This document shows, piece by piece, positions 7,846 to 17,515 of a stretch of 64,000 bases of DNA (its first letter is position 1; each line of letters begins with the position of its first letter). The stretch spans positions 1-64,000 of the forward strand of contig JADLEK010000031.1 in NCBI GenBank assembly GCA_020846135.1, in the 5' to 3' direction. A program made the position numbers and the translations under genes. Below the pieces are notes generated by a model that was not told the origin of the DNA, ran no database searches, and saw only the letters and a program-made list of their open reading frames with translations. The DNA is from Gammaproteobacteria bacterium. Lineage in GTDB: Bacteria; Pseudomonadota; Gammaproteobacteria; Competibacterales; Competibacteraceae.

Positions 7846-10404
7846 TTAGCCTTTGGCCTCTTTAACCTCTACCTCTTTAACCTCTTTCGCCTTGCCTCTC
7901 AGCGGCAATTCCGGCAGTTGCTTCAACTTCCAGATTTCCGCGTTGTACTCCAGCATGGTGCGATCAGTGGAGAACTTGCCACTGGAGGCGGTGTTGAGAA
8001 TGCTCATCCGGGTCCAGCGCTCTTCATCCCGATAAGCGACCGATGCCTGCTCCTGGGCGTCGATAAAGCCACGGAAATCGGCAATGGTCAGCCACGGATC
8101 ATGCGGGCTGGTGAGCGAGTGCAGGATTGGGTCGAAAATACCCTGCTCGAACTGGTTGAAATGGGCGCTCTCCAGCAGATGCATCACCCGACCAATGTCG
8201 GAATCGCTGTGGATGATCTCGACCGGATTGTAATTCTGCCGCCGCATTTCTACTTCTTCCGCAGTCAACCCGAACAGGAAGAAATTTTCTTCGCCGCATT
8301 CCTCGCGAATCTCGATATTTGCGCCGTCCAGGGTGCCAATGGTAATCGCGCCGCTCATCATGAACTTCATGTTGCCGGTGCCGGACGCTTCCTTGCCGGC
8401 GGTCGAAATCTGCTCGGACAGGTCAGTGCCGGGGGCGATGACCTCCATCGCCGACACCCGGTAATTGGGCAGAAACGCCATTTTCAGCTTGTCGCCGATA
8501 TCGGGATCGTTGTTGATCACCCGCGCCACATTGCAGGCCAGCTTGATGATCAGCTTGGCCATGAAGTAACCGGGAGCTGATTTGCCGCCAATCAACACAC
8601 AACGCGGGGTCCAGTTGGCCGTATCGCCACGCTTGATCCGGTCGTACAGGTGGATAACGTGCAGGATGTTCAGCAACTGGCGCTTGTACTCGTGAATGCG
8701 CTTGACCTGTACATCAAACATGGCCGTGGGGTTAAAAGTCACGCCGCAATCCGCCTCAACCAGGGTCGCCAGCCGCACCTTGTTGTCGAGCTTGACCTGC
8801 TGCCATTTGACCTGGAACTTGGCGTCCTTGGCATACGGCGCCAGCTTTTTCAACTCGTCCAACTGGGTGACCCAGCCGGAGCCGATGGTTTCCGTGATCA
8901 GCGCATTCAGGCCCGGGTTGCAACCGGCCAGCCAGCGCCGCTGAGTGACGCCGTTGGTCTTGTTGTTGAACTTGTGCGGCCACAGTTCGTAGAAGTCGCG
9001 GAACAGCCCCTGTTTGAGCAATTCCGAGTGCAGTTCAGCCACCCCATTGACCGAAATGCTGCCGACAATCGCCAGATACGCCATCCGCACCTGCTGCTCG
9101 TAGCCTTCTTCAATCAACGACATGTTGCGCTGGCGATCAATATCGCCCGGCCAGCGCCGCGCTACTTCGCCGAGGAACTGGGCGTTGATCTCGTAAATCA
9201 CGTCGAGAACCCGGGGTAGCAACTGCCGGAACAGCCGCACCGGCCAGCGTTCCAGCGCCTCGGGCAACAGGGTGTGATTGGTGTAGGCCATCACCTTGCT
9301 GGTGATCGCCCAGCCTTGATCCCAGGTCAGGCCGTGTTCGTCCATCAGCAGCCGCATCAGCTCGGCCACGGCAATCGTCGGGTGAGTGTCGTTGAGCTGG
9401 AAGCAGTTCTTGGCGGCAAAATCGCTGAAATCCTCACCGTGGACCCGCACCCATTGCCGCAGCACGTCCTGCAAGCTGGCTGAAGCCAGGAAATACTGCT
9501 GGCGCAACCGCAGTTCCTTGCCGCTCTCGGTCGAGTCATTGGGGTAAAGCACCATGGTGATGTTTTCCGCCATGTTCTTTGCGCCCACCGCTTCGGTGTA
9601 GCTGCCAGCATTGAAATCGTCGAAGTCGAATTCATCCGTTGCCGCAGACGACCACAGCCGCAAGGTATTGACCGCGCCATTCTCGTAACCGGGAATCGGC
9701 ACATCGAACGGCACCGCCAGCACGTCATGGGTATCCACCCAGCGCCAGCCCATCGTGCCGTCGGCTTTCATGTAGCCTTCGTTGCGCCCGCCGAACTTGA
9801 CCCGCTGGGTATATTCACGGCGCTCCAGTTCCCAGATGTTGCCGCTGCGCAGCCAGTGATCCGGTTCCTCGACCTGGTGGCCGTTCTCGATCCGCTGGCG
9901 GAACATCCCGTAGGCGTAGCGAATCCCGTAGCCGACCACTGGCAGGCGCAAGGTGGCGCAACTGTCCATGAAGCAGGCGGCCAGCCGGCCCAGACCACCG
10001 TTGCCCAACCCGGCGTCATTTTCACATTCGGTCATTTCCTCCAGGGTCAGGCCCATTTCATACAGGGCTTTGCTGACCGGATCGGAAACGCCCAGATTGA
10101 GCATGGCGTTACTCAGCGCCCGACCCATCAGGAATTCCAGCGACAGGTAATAGGCCCGCCGCACCCCGCCCTCTTCTTCGTAGGCATAGCGGGTATCTTT
10201 CCACCGCTCCCACAACCGGTCGCGCAGGGTCAGCACCAGCGCCTCATACAGGTAGTAGGGATACTTAGTATGCCGGTCGCGGCCCAGGGTATGGCTGAAA
10301 TAGCGCCGGAAATCGGCAACGATGCTCTTGGCGTCCATGCCAAGCGGTGGAAGTTCGGTCAGCCAGGGCGCCGGGGTGCTGGTTTCCAACATTTTGATTG
10401 ACAT
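7846..10404 (-). CDS. glgP: Glycogen/alpha-glucan phosphorylase
   Basis: This 852-residue GT35 enzyme releases glucose-1-phosphate from glycogen. Visible family landmarks are YYLSLEFLMGR, NDAGLGNGGLGRLAACF, NGVTQRRWL, QVKRIHEYKRQ, and the pyridoxal-phosphate site EASGTGNMKFMMSGA with its lysine. The length is close to proteobacterial GlgP (about 815-850). It is not clustered with other glycogen genes here. A leader with two strong hairpins (10444-10504) separates it from the small upstream gene on the same strand. The C-terminus has a short Lys/Glu-rich tail (AKEVKEVEVKEAKG) made of near-repeats. Confidence 0.97.
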   Translation of the reverse strand: MSIKMLETSTPAPWLTELPPLGMDAKSIVADFRRYFSHTLGRDRHTKYPYYLYEALVLTLRDRLWERWKDTRYAYEEEGGVRRAYYLSLEFLMGRALSNAMLNLGVSDPVSKALYEMGLTLEEMTECENDAGLGNGGLGRLAACFMDSCATLRLPVVGYGIRYAYGMFRQRIENGHQVEEPDHWLRSGNIWELERREYTQRVKFGGRNEGYMKADGTMGWRWVDTHDVLAVPFDVPIPGYENGAVNTLRLWSSAATDEFDFDDFNAGSYTEAVGAKNMAENITMVLYPNDSTESGKELRLRQQYFLASASLQDVLRQWVRVHGEDFSDFAAKNCFQLNDTHPTIAVAELMRLLMDEHGLTWDQGWAITSKVMAYTNHTLLPEALERWPVRLFRQLLPRVLDVIYEINAQFLGEVARRWPGDIDRQRNMSLIEEGYEQQVRMAYLAIVGSISVNGVAELHSELLKQGLFRDFYELWPHKFNNKTNGVTQRRWLAGCNPGLNALITETIGSGWVTQLDELKKLAPYAKDAKFQVKWQQVKLDNKVRLATLVEADCGVTFNPTAMFDVQVKRIHEYKRQLLNILHVIHLYDRIKRGDTANWTPRCVLIGGKSAPGYFMAKLIIKLACNVARVINNDPDIGDKLKMAFLPNYRVSAMEVIAPGTDLSEQISTAGKEASGTGNMKFMMSGAITIGTLDGANIEIREECGEENFFLFGLTAEEVEMRRQNYNPVEIIHSDSDIGRVMHLLESAHFNQFEQGIFDPILHSLTSPHDPWLTIADFRGFIDAQEQASVAYRDEERWTRMSILNTASSGKFSTDRTMLEYNAEIWKLKQLPELPLRGKAKEVKEVEVKEAKG

Positions 10405-10443
10405 ATCGATAGGGATCCGCTGCTGGTGCTGGGGAATCGGAGC

Positions 10444-10504
10444 CGCCCGGCGGGTCAGACCCGGCCGGGCGAGGTCGAAGCCGCATTGAGGGTGTTCAAT
10501 GCGG
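10444..10504 (-). promoter_or_regulatory. Two strong hairpins in the glgP leader
   Basis: CGCCCGGC (10444-10451) pairs with GCCGGGCG (10464-10471), with an inner GGGTC/GACCC. CCGCATTGA (10481-10489) pairs with TCAATGCGG (10496-10504) across 6 bases. Both lie 40-100 bases upstream of the glgP start. No T-run follows on the glgP strand, so they are not simple terminators. A leader control role is possible but only inferred. Confidence 0.4.
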
Positions 10505-10588
10505 ATCGCGGCCGACGTAAGAATCGCCGTTTGCCGCGAACATCATCCAAACGATAGTCGGGCAATTGGCATTTGCAAGGGCGGACGA

Positions 10589-10915
10589 CTAATCGCAGCA
10601 GCAACGGGCGGCTTGCTCGCGGGTATAGAAGCAGCCCCAGCGCACGAAACCAGCGACGATGCTGGTTTTGACCGCTACCACCCGACCGGTAGGGCCACGG
10701 GCGATCACCAGATCATCCGGCAAACCGTCGAGGGCGTGGAAAGGCGCGGGTGCGCCGTTCGCCCAGCGGGAACGATAAATTGCGCCCGTTTCACGGTCGA
10801 GAAAGCCGGGTTCGAACCCGAACTGGCGGTTTTCCTGACTGATGCCGCCACTGCCGGCGAAAAACCGGTTGTCGACGGCCAAGCTGTTCAGAGTGAGCGT
10901 CTGCGCCATGGTCAA
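10589..10915 (-). CDS. Conserved hypothetical small protein
   Basis: This 108-residue protein has no function I can name. The central pattern FFAGSGGISQENR, GFLDRETGAIYRSR, APFHALDGLPDDLV and GFVRWGCFYTREQAAR has the feel of a conserved small proteobacterial family. It ends in a CCCD cysteine cluster. Starts at 10915 or 10909 (second ATG) are both possible. It lies on the same strand upstream of glgP, 184 bases away, so co-transcription is possible. The opposite strand is also open over this stretch, but only this frame has protein-like composition. Confidence 0.55.
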   Translation of the reverse strand: MTMAQTLTLNSLAVDNRFFAGSGGISQENRQFGFEPGFLDRETGAIYRSRWANGAPAPFHALDGLPDDLVIARGPTGRVVAVKTSIVAGFVRWGCFYTREQAARCCCD

Positions 10916-11104
10916 TGCCCTCGCGCTCGGTGGGATGGGGCCTTATCGGTGATCAATTCCGCAAGGCGACTGTGTCTAAAAAACAACTTAAATCGCTTTT
11001 TGCCAAAACAAGACGAATTTGTTGTAAATTTAGTCTAGGAATTTCCGGGAAGCAAGGCCACCCGGGATAAAAAATCGCAACCGGAGCGGAGAGTGGGGAG
11101 CAGC

Positions 11105-12223
11105 ATGACCAACCATTATCATTTATACGTCGCGCTGTCCGGGCATGGTTTCGGCCATCTGGCGCAGATGGGGCCGGTGCTGAACGAATGGCGACGACGC
11201 TGGCCCGAGGCGCGGCTAACGGTGCAGAGCGCCTTGCCAGCGGAGGTGTTGCGGCAGCGCATCCGCGGGGAGTTTGCTGTAGCGCCCGGCGCAGCGGATT
11301 TCGGGATGATCATGGCGGATGCGCTGACCGTGCAGGTCGCGGAGAGTCTGGCGGCGTACCGGGCGTTTCATGCCCACTGGGATGAGCGGCTGGCCTGGCA
11401 GGAACGGCTGTTGCGGGAAGCTGCGCCGGATGTGCTGCTGGCGGATGTTCCCTATCTCACCCTGGCGGCGGCGGCTCGGTTGAAAATTCCGGCGCTGGCG
11501 CTGTGTTCGCTGAACTGGGCCGACATTTTGGCCGGCTATTGCCCGGATGCGCCGGATTTGGCGGAACTGCGCGCACCGATGCTGGCTGCTTACCGCAGCG
11601 CCGTCGCCTTTTTACGCCCAACCCCGTCGATGCCGATGCTGGAACTGGATAACGCCCGGACCATTGGCCCGATTGCCGGGATCGGTCAGAACCGGCGACT
11701 GGATATCAATCGCCGGCTTGGGTTGCAGGAAAACGAGACCTTGATCCTGATGGGACTGGGCGGGGTAGAAATGCGGCCGCCGCTGGAATCCTGGCCCGTC
11801 TTTCCAGGAGTGCGCTGGCTGACGCCACCGGCCTGGAAGGTGGAGCGGGCGGATATGGCGAGTTGGGCAGAACTGAACGATTGTTCAATGCTGGACCTGA
11901 TTCGCTCCTGCGACGCGCTGTTCACCAAACCCGGCTATGGCGCATTTACCGAAGCGACCTGCGTGGGACTGCGGGTGCTGTCTGTGGCGCGCGATGACTG
12001 GCCGGAAGAGCAGTGTTTAAGCCAGTGGCTGATGGAGCATGGTAACGCGGTCAAAATCAGCCACCGGCAGCTGGCGACCGGCGATCTGGCGGATTCGTTG
12101 CGGGAGTTGCTGGCGCAGCCCGCCAAACCGCCGATCGCCGCAACTGGCGCAGCCGAGGCCGTGGATTGGCTGGATCGGATTCAAGCGCCTCACTGCCATT
12201 TAAGTAATACCAATTCTCGGTAG
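11105..12223 (+). CDS. GT-B-fold glycosyltransferase-like protein (MurG-like)
   Basis: This 372-residue protein opens with YVALSGHGFGHLAQMGPVL, the glycine/histidine loop seen in MurG-like UDP-sugar transferases and in the N-terminal domain of arabinokinases. The second half has LILMGLGG and the donor-site-like segment CDALFTKPGYGAFTEATCVG, which matches the K-G-Y-x-x-x-x-E pattern of the C-terminal GT-B domain. Sugar donor and acceptor cannot be read from sequence. ATG 11105 is preferred to GTG 11093 because GGAG (11097-11100) lies 4 bases before it. It is flanked by a REP-like repeat and stands alone. Confidence 0.75.
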   Translation: MTNHYHLYVALSGHGFGHLAQMGPVLNEWRRRWPEARLTVQSALPAEVLRQRIRGEFAVAPGAADFGMIMADALTVQVAESLAAYRAFHAHWDERLAWQERLLREAAPDVLLADVPYLTLAAAARLKIPALALCSLNWADILAGYCPDAPDLAELRAPMLAAYRSAVAFLRPTPSMPMLELDNARTIGPIAGIGQNRRLDINRRLGLQENETLILMGLGGVEMRPPLESWPVFPGVRWLTPPAWKVERADMASWAELNDCSMLDLIRSCDALFTKPGYGAFTEATCVGLRVLSVARDDWPEEQCLSQWLMEHGNAVKISHRQLATGDLADSLRELLAQPAKPPIAATGAAEAVDWLDRIQAPHCHLSNTNSR

Positions 12224-12238
12224 GTTTTCGTATTTACG

Positions 12239-12287
12239 TTCGTCATTCCCGCAGATGCTGGATACCCGCTTTCGCGGGAATGACGAA
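12239..12287. repeat. REP-like palindrome, family C copy 1
   Basis: TTCGTCATTCCCGC (12239-12252) pairs with GCGGGAATGACGAA (12274-12287), 14 bp perfect, around 21 bases. The same outer stem with TACCC in place of TTCCC occurs at 55923-55954. It lies between converging genes. Confidence 0.75.
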
Positions 12288-12312
12288 AAGCCAGCAGGAC
12301 ATGGCGTATGGC

Positions 12313-13905
12313 TCAATGTACCCCGTGTTCGCGGGTCGCGGCGAAGCGCACTTCCGGCCAGCGTTCCTGGGTCAGTTGCAGATTGACCCGGCTGGGCGCA
12401 ATGTAGACCAGCTCGCCGTGATGATCCAGCGCCAGGTTATCGCGCAATTTGGTTTTGAACTCCTCAAAGCGCTTGGCGTCGGTGCAACTCACCCAGCGGG
12501 CGGTATGGACGTTCACATTCTCAAAACCGCATTCGGTGCCGTATTCATTGCGCAGCCGGAACGCCGCCACGTCGAATTGCAGAATCCCGACCGCGCCCAG
12601 AATCAGGTCATTGCTGTTCAGCGGGCGAAACAGTTGGGTTGCGCCTTCTTCGCACAGTTGCTCCAGCCCCTTTTGTAGCGCCTTCATTTTCAGCGGATCG
12701 CGCAACCGGGCGCGGCGGAACAGTTCCGGGGCAAAGTCGGGAATGCCAGTGAAATTCAGTTCTTCACCCTGGGTGAAGGTATCGCCAATCTGAATCGTAC
12801 CGTGGTTATGCAGGCCAATGATGTCGCCGGGATAGGCTGCTTCAACATGCTCGCGCTCGGCGGCCATAAAGGTCAGCGCGTCAGCGATCTTGACTTCGCG
12901 GCCCAACCGGACATGGCGCATCCTGATCCCCGGCTGATAACTGCCGGAGCAAATTCGCAGGAAAGCGATCCGGTCGCGGTGCTGCGGGTCCATGTTCGCC
13001 TGAATCTTGAACACGAAACCGGTGAACGCTTCCTCTTCCGGGCGAACTTCGCGGCTGGCGGCGGCGCAGGGCCGGGGTAACGGGGCGTGTTCGATGAACC
13101 CGTCCAGCATTTCCTGCACCCCGAAGTTGGTCAGCGCCGAGCCGAAAAATACCGGGGTCAGCCGTCCGGCCCGGTAGTCGGCAACATCGAAAGCATGGCT
13201 GGCCCCGCGCACCAGTTCGATTTCATCGCGCAGCGCCTGTGTCCGGTCGGCGCCAAGCGCCGCATCCACTTCCGGGCTATGCAAACCGTGGAGAATCCGC
13301 CCGGTATTGATTCGTCCGTCGCGGGACGGGTCGTACAGATGAATGAAATCCTGGTCGAGATGGTAAACACCCTTCAGTTCCCGGCCCATGCCAATCGGCC
13401 AGGTCACCGGCGCGCAGCGGATCTTCAGCACGTCCTCAACTTCATCCAGCAATTCAATCGGCTCACGGCCATCCCGATCCAGCTTGTTGATGAAGGTGAA
13501 AATCGGGGTATCGCGCAGCCGGCAGACTTCCATCAGCTTGATGGTGCGCTCCTCGACGCCCCGGGCGCAGTCAATCACCATCAGCGCCGAATCCACCGCA
13601 GTCAGGGTGCGGTAGGTGTCTTCGGAAAAATCTTCGTGGCCGGGAGTATCGAGCAGATTGATGATCCGGTCGCGGTAGGGGAACTGCATCACCGAAGACG
13701 TGACCGAGATGCCACGCTGCTGCTCCAGCGCCATCCAGTCGCTGGTGGCGTGGCGGGCGGCCTTGCGGCCCTTGATGGTGCCGGCCAACTGAATCGCGCC
13801 GCCAAACAGCAGCAGTTTTTCGGTGAGGGTGGTTTTGCCGGCGTCTGGGTGGGAGATGATGGCGAAGGTGCGGCGGCGGTTCAATTCGTCGAGAAAGGTG
13901 GTCAT
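12313..13905 (-). CDS. prfC: Peptide chain release factor 3
   Basis: RF3 is the GTPase that recycles RF1/RF2 from the ribosome after termination. This 530-residue product has the translational GTPase G-domain: [15 protein letters not shown] (P-loop), the [19 protein letters not shown] switch [17 protein letters not shown] (G3) and NKLDR (G4), followed by RF3-type domains II and III. Length fits the family (about 528). I start at ATG 13905 (MTTFLDE). The open frame continues 45 codons upstream, but that stretch has no RF3 similarity. Confidence 0.97.
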   Translation of the reverse strand: MTTFLDELNRRRTFAIISHPDAGKTTLTEKLLLFGGAIQLAGTIKGRKAARHATSDWMALEQQRGISVTSSVMQFPYRDRIINLLDTPGHEDFSEDTYRTLTAVDSALMVIDCARGVEERTIKLMEVCRLRDTPIFTFINKLDRDGREPIELLDEVEDVLKIRCAPVTWPIGMGRELKGVYHLDQDFIHLYDPSRDGRINTGRILHGLHSPEVDAALGADRTQALRDEIELVRGASHAFDVADYRAGRLTPVFFGSALTNFGVQEMLDGFIEHAPLPRPCAAASREVRPEEEAFTGFVFKIQANMDPQHRDRIAFLRICSGSYQPGIRMRHVRLGREVKIADALTFMAAEREHVEAAYPGDIIGLHNHGTIQIGDTFTQGEELNFTGIPDFAPELFRRARLRDPLKMKALQKGLEQLCEEGATQLFRPLNSNDLILGAVGILQFDVAAFRLRNEYGTECGFENVNVHTARWVSCTDAKRFEEFKTKLRDNLALDHHGELVYIAPSRVNLQLTQERWPEVRFAATREHGVH

Positions 13906-14194
13906 CGGGGGCAGGGCAAGGATCGCGGTTATAAGAGAGTCAGGCGATTTTAACCGGAATCCGTGATCAGATCGGGGATGGGATGAAAGCCTGAACTGGA
14001 GTCTCCATGCGCTCCCCACGCCGCTGGTCAACCCCCGCATGGCGCGATTGCCCCGGCCGGTTCAACGCAACCTTGCGCGGCTATTGCCGAAATGGGTATA
14101 TTGCGCGGCTTGAATCGCCCACCGGGCGTTGCACTTCACCCCGGCGTCGGCGCACCGCTGATTGACCCACCGCATTCGCAAGGTTTCCGCAGTC

Positions 14195-14452
14195 ATGAAA
14201 AAAGGCATTCATCCTCAATACCGCGAGGTGGTGTTCCAGGACATCTCCACCGATTTCGCTTTCCTGACCCGCTCCACGCTGACTACCGCCAAGGACACCA
14301 TTCAGTGGACGGACGGCAAGCAATATCCGCTGGTCAAGGTGGAAGTCTCCAGCCACTCACACCCGTTCTATACCGGCAAGCAGAAAATCGTGGATACCGC
14401 CGGACGGGTGGATCGGTTCCGCCGCAAGTATGGGTTGGCTTCAAGTTCCTGA
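14195..14452 (+). CDS. rpmE2: 50S ribosomal protein L31 type B
   Basis: This 85-residue protein starts [20 protein letters not shown] and contains [26 protein letters not shown], the L31 fold. It lacks the CxxC zinc pair of the type A form, so it is the zinc-independent paralogue (YkgM-like), which in other bacteria replaces L31A when zinc is short. AAGG lies 11 bases before the start. A strong terminator follows its stop by 17 bases, so it is probably monocistronic. No Zur operator could be recognised with confidence. Confidence 0.93.
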   Translation: MKKGIHPQYREVVFQDISTDFAFLTRSTLTTAKDTIQWTDGKQYPLVKVEVSSHSHPFYTGKQKIVDTAGRVDRFRRKYGLASSS

Positions 14453-14469
14453 CGTTGAATTAAACGCGC

Positions 14470-14498
14470 AAGGCATCATTAACCGATGCCTTTTTTTT
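14470..14498 (+). terminator. Terminator after rpmE2
   Basis: AAGGCATC (14470-14477) pairs with GATGCCTT (14485-14492), and eight T residues run through 14498. This is a textbook intrinsic terminator between rpmE2 and gltA. Confidence 0.85.
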
Positions 14499-14686
14499 GC
14501 CTGTGCATTCTGGACGCCAAGCGGATTTTGCGGCAATGCGGCAACGGTTCGCGTATGATGACCCGCGCTTTGAATCAGGCGCGCAAGACGCCAACCATTG
14601 CCGGAATCCCACCGGGACAATCCATAAAACCGCATTGCACAAGATCACCCGGTTCCGGTCTGATCCCTACCCCTGGAGGTTATTGC

Positions 14687-15973
14687 ATGGCAACGATCAC
14701 CTTTAAAGATGACGCCACCGGCAAGGCAGTGCAAATGCCGGTGCTGGAGCCGACCCACGGCCAAGCAGTGGTGGATATCGGCAAACTGGCCAAGGAATTT
14801 GGTTATTTCACCTACGATCCCGGCTTCATGTCGACCGCCAGTTGCCAGAGTGCGATTACCTATCTGGATGGCGACAAGGGCGAGCTGATGTATCGCGGCT
14901 ATCCGATTGAACAATTGGCCGAGCAGTGCAATTTCCTCGAAGTCTGTTATCTGTTGCTCTATGGCGAACTGCCCAATGCCGAAAAGAAGCAGATTTTTGA
15001 AACCAGCATCGCCCGCCATGACCGGATTCACGAAAACCTGCGCCGCTTCTTTCATGGATTTAATTACGACGCCCACCCCATGGCCATGATGACCGCAGCC
15101 GTCAGTTCGCTGTCGGCGTTTTATCATGATCGGCTCAATATCCACGACTACGAACACCGGATGGTGACAGCCCGCCGGCTGATCGCCAAACTGCCCGCAA
15201 TTGCCGCCGCCTGCTACAAGCACAGCATTGGCGATCCGTCGATTTATCCCCGTGAGGATTTGAGCTATACCGGCAATCTGCTGTACATGATGTTCAGCCG
15301 CCCTGGCAAGCATTATGAAGTCAATCCGGTCGCGGATCGGGCGATGGATATTTTATTCACACTGCACGCTGATCATGAGCAAAACGCTTCGACCTCAACG
15401 GTGCGTCTGGCCGGTTCTTCCGGCACTAATCCTTATGCGGCAGTCGCTGCCGGCATTGCTTGTTTGTGGGGGCCAGCACACGGTGGCGCTAATGAAGCCG
15501 TGATCAAGATGCTGGATCAGATTGGCGATATCAGCAATGTGGAAAGCTTCCTGGCCAAGGTCAAGGACAAAAACAGTGGCGTCCGGCTGATGGGTTTCGG
15601 CCACCGGGTCTATAAAAACTTCGATCCCCGCGCCCAAATCATCAAGGACATCTGTCATCAGGTACTGGATGCCTTCGGTCATGACCCGCGTCTGGAACTG
15701 GCGATGCGACTCGAAGAGATCGCCCTGAGCGATTCCTATTTCATTGAGCGCAAACTCTATCCAAATGTTGATTTCTATTCCGGGATCATTTACCGCGCGC
15801 TGGGAATTCCAGTGTCGATGTTTACCGTGATGTTCGCCTTGGCGCGTACTGCTGGCTGGATTACCCACTGGATGGAAATGATTACTGAAAAGGACCAGAA
15901 GATTGGCCGGCCCCGCCAGCTTTACGTCGGCGCCGTGCGGCGCAATGTCCCACCATTGGCTGATCGCAAATAA
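14687..15973 (+). CDS. gltA: Citrate synthase
   Basis: Type II citrate synthase, 428 residues, condenses oxaloacetate and acetyl-CoA at the entry of the TCA cycle. Active-site segments are [17 protein letters not shown] and NVDFYSG, giving the two histidines and the aspartate. The N-terminal small beta domain of hexameric, NADH-sensitive Gram-negative enzymes is present. ATG 14687 is chosen because TGGAGG (14674-14679) lies 7 bases upstream; the frame is open further back without similarity. It is bracketed by terminators on both sides, so it is a single-gene unit. Confidence 0.97.
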   Translation: MATITFKDDATGKAVQMPVLEPTHGQAVVDIGKLAKEFGYFTYDPGFMSTASCQSAITYLDGDKGELMYRGYPIEQLAEQCNFLEVCYLLLYGELPNAEKKQIFETSIARHDRIHENLRRFFHGFNYDAHPMAMMTAAVSSLSAFYHDRLNIHDYEHRMVTARRLIAKLPAIAAACYKHSIGDPSIYPREDLSYTGNLLYMMFSRPGKHYEVNPVADRAMDILFTLHADHEQNASTSTVRLAGSSGTNPYAAVAAGIACLWGPAHGGANEAVIKMLDQIGDISNVESFLAKVKDKNSGVRLMGFGHRVYKNFDPRAQIIKDICHQVLDAFGHDPRLELAMRLEEIALSDSYFIERKLYPNVDFYSGIIYRALGIPVSMFTVMFALARTAGWITHWMEMITEKDQKIGRPRQLYVGAVRRNVPPLADRK

Positions 15974-16002
15974 GCCATCGCTGTAGCGCCCGATCCACCA
16001 CC

Positions 16003-16034
16003 AAAAAAGGCGATCCCCGTGGATCGCCTTTTTT
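16003..16034. terminator. Bidirectional terminator between gltA and carboxypeptidase gene
   Basis: AAAAAAGGCGATCC (16003-16016) and GGATCGCCTTTTTT (16021-16034) form a perfect 14-bp stem with a 4-base loop, A-run on one side and T-run on the other. It can serve both converging genes. Confidence 0.9.
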
Positions 16035-16090
16035 GCCGGCCCGAGTTTTTGTGGGCTGCGCTTTGGAACTGTGCCCCGCCCTAACTGTTT

Positions 16091-17407
16091 CTAGCTCCGG
16101 GGTTTGGGATTTTTGGATTTATTGCCGGCGGCGGATTCAGTACGGACCGCAACTTTGGTCGTCGCCCGTTTATCCGGTTTGACGGCGGCAACGGGCGCTG
16201 GCTTCCCTTTTGGAGTGGCCGTTGTCACTGCTGGCTTGCCCTTCGCAGTCTTAACGACCATCGCCGGGCCTGACTTGCCCTTTGGAGCGTTGCCTGCCGC
16301 TATCCTGACTGTTGCCTGATTCTGCCGAACCGACGCTTTCGCCTTGGTGGCCATCGGTCGATTTGCCCGGCTAGAGCGCATATCGTCGCGATCATCGTCA
16401 TGATCTGCCAGCACCCGTCCGCGCTGTCCGGCAGGCAACTGGACCATGGCTGTCCGCATTGTCCCCACCTCACGCCGCGCCATCCTCAACAGGGGTTCTG
16501 GCGGCGGGGGCGGCGGCGCAGCTAACCCGTAACGGGCAAAACCGTAGTCCAGCAGGGTGCGGGCGTCCTGCCACAACGTCCCCCGGCTGGGGCTGTTGAA
16601 AACCGCCACAATCAGCGGGATGCCGCCCCGATCCACCTCGCCGACAAAGCAGTGCCGGGCCTTGAACGTGAAGCCGGTTTTACCGCCGCGCGCGCCTTCA
16701 TAAGACGCCAGCAACCGGTTATGGCTGACAACCGGGACCAGCCGCGCATTACCATAAAAACCCTGTCCCGATTCGATCCGCAAGGCGGCGCTGCGAGTGC
16801 CGACAATGTCGGAAAACTGCGGATGCGCGATCGCCTCACGGAAAATTAGCGCCTGATCATAAGCGGTCGAATAATGCTCATCGTTCGGCAACCCATGCGG
16901 ATTCATGAAATGGCTGTTGCGCGCCCCAATCTGCCAGGCCTTGGCGTTCATCAACTCGGCAAAACCGGGAACCGAGCCACCCGCAGCCTCAGCCAGCGTT
17001 TCAGCCGCATCATTGCCGGATTTCAACAACAGCCCATACATTAGATCCTGTGTCAGGGCCGCATCGCCGGGACGCAGTCCGATGCGGCTGGGCGGCGCGC
17101 TGGCCGCCTGGGCGCTGACCAGTACCCGCGCATTGGGGTCGAGACGCTCCAGCGCCACCAGCGCGGTCAACACCTTGGTCGTACTGGCCGGCGGCAGGCG
17201 CAAATGCGGCTCCTTGGCGAACAGAACCTCACCAGTTGCGGGATTCATCAGCACCGCCGACAGGGCCAAGATGGCGGGGGGAGGAGCCGCTCCGGGCATT
17301 TCCTGCGCTGAGGCAAAACTGGATGCCCCGCCCAGGAAGACCATCCCCAGTAGCCAGGCCAGCCACCGCCCAATGCTTAATCTGCCCAAAAAAAGCCTTG
17401 AAAACAT
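16091..17407 (-). CDS. Serine-type D-Ala-D-Ala carboxypeptidase with basic C-terminal tail
   Basis: This low-molecular-weight penicillin-binding protein (peptidase S11, PBP5/6-like) of 438 residues trims peptidoglycan stem peptides in the periplasm. A signal peptide covers about residues 1-35 (ending FASAQ). The catalytic motifs are STTK (Ser75, Lys78), SGN (130-132) and KTG (243-245). After a Pro run near 298-304, residues 345-438 are rich in Lys, Ala, Pro and Thr with recurring KGKPA units, unlike the amphipathic anchor helix of PBP5. I start at ATG 17407 because the signal peptide begins there; the frame is open to 17485. It could bind wall polymers, but that is inference. Confidence 0.9.
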   Translation of the reverse strand: MFSRLFLGRLSIGRWLAWLLGMVFLGGASSFASAQEMPGAAPPPAILALSAVLMNPATGEVLFAKEPHLRLPPASTTKVLTALVALERLDPNARVLVSAQAASAPPSRIGLRPGDAALTQDLMYGLLLKSGNDAAETLAEAAGGSVPGFAELMNAKAWQIGARNSHFMNPHGLPNDEHYSTAYDQALIFREAIAHPQFSDIVGTRSAALRIESGQGFYGNARLVPVVSHNRLLASYEGARGGKTGFTFKARHCFVGEVDRGGIPLIVAVFNSPSRGTLWQDARTLLDYGFARYGLAAPPPPPPEPLLRMARREVGTMRTAMVQLPAGQRGRVLADHDDDRDDMRSSRANRPMATKAKASVRQNQATVRIAAGNAPKGKSGPAMVVKTAKGKPAVTTATPKGKPAPVAAVKPDKRATTKVAVRTESAAGNKSKNPKPRS

Positions 17408-17515
17408 ACGCTTTACCTCATCGCCATTTTGGATTGGGGCCGCAGTCCACCGGTCTGGCGGTCGTTGGTACAGAAACTCGATCATTATAGTTGCAGGTGA
17501 AAATTTAGCGATGGG

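Noticed and set aside
10499..11038. Forward open frame of 179 codons upstream of the GT-B gene
   Set aside because: It overlaps the reverse-strand small gene completely and lacks protein-like motif structure. The reverse frame looks more natural.
12225..12312. Insertion-sequence end near prfC
   Set aside because: The only structure is a REP-like palindrome. No target duplication or transposase fragment is seen.
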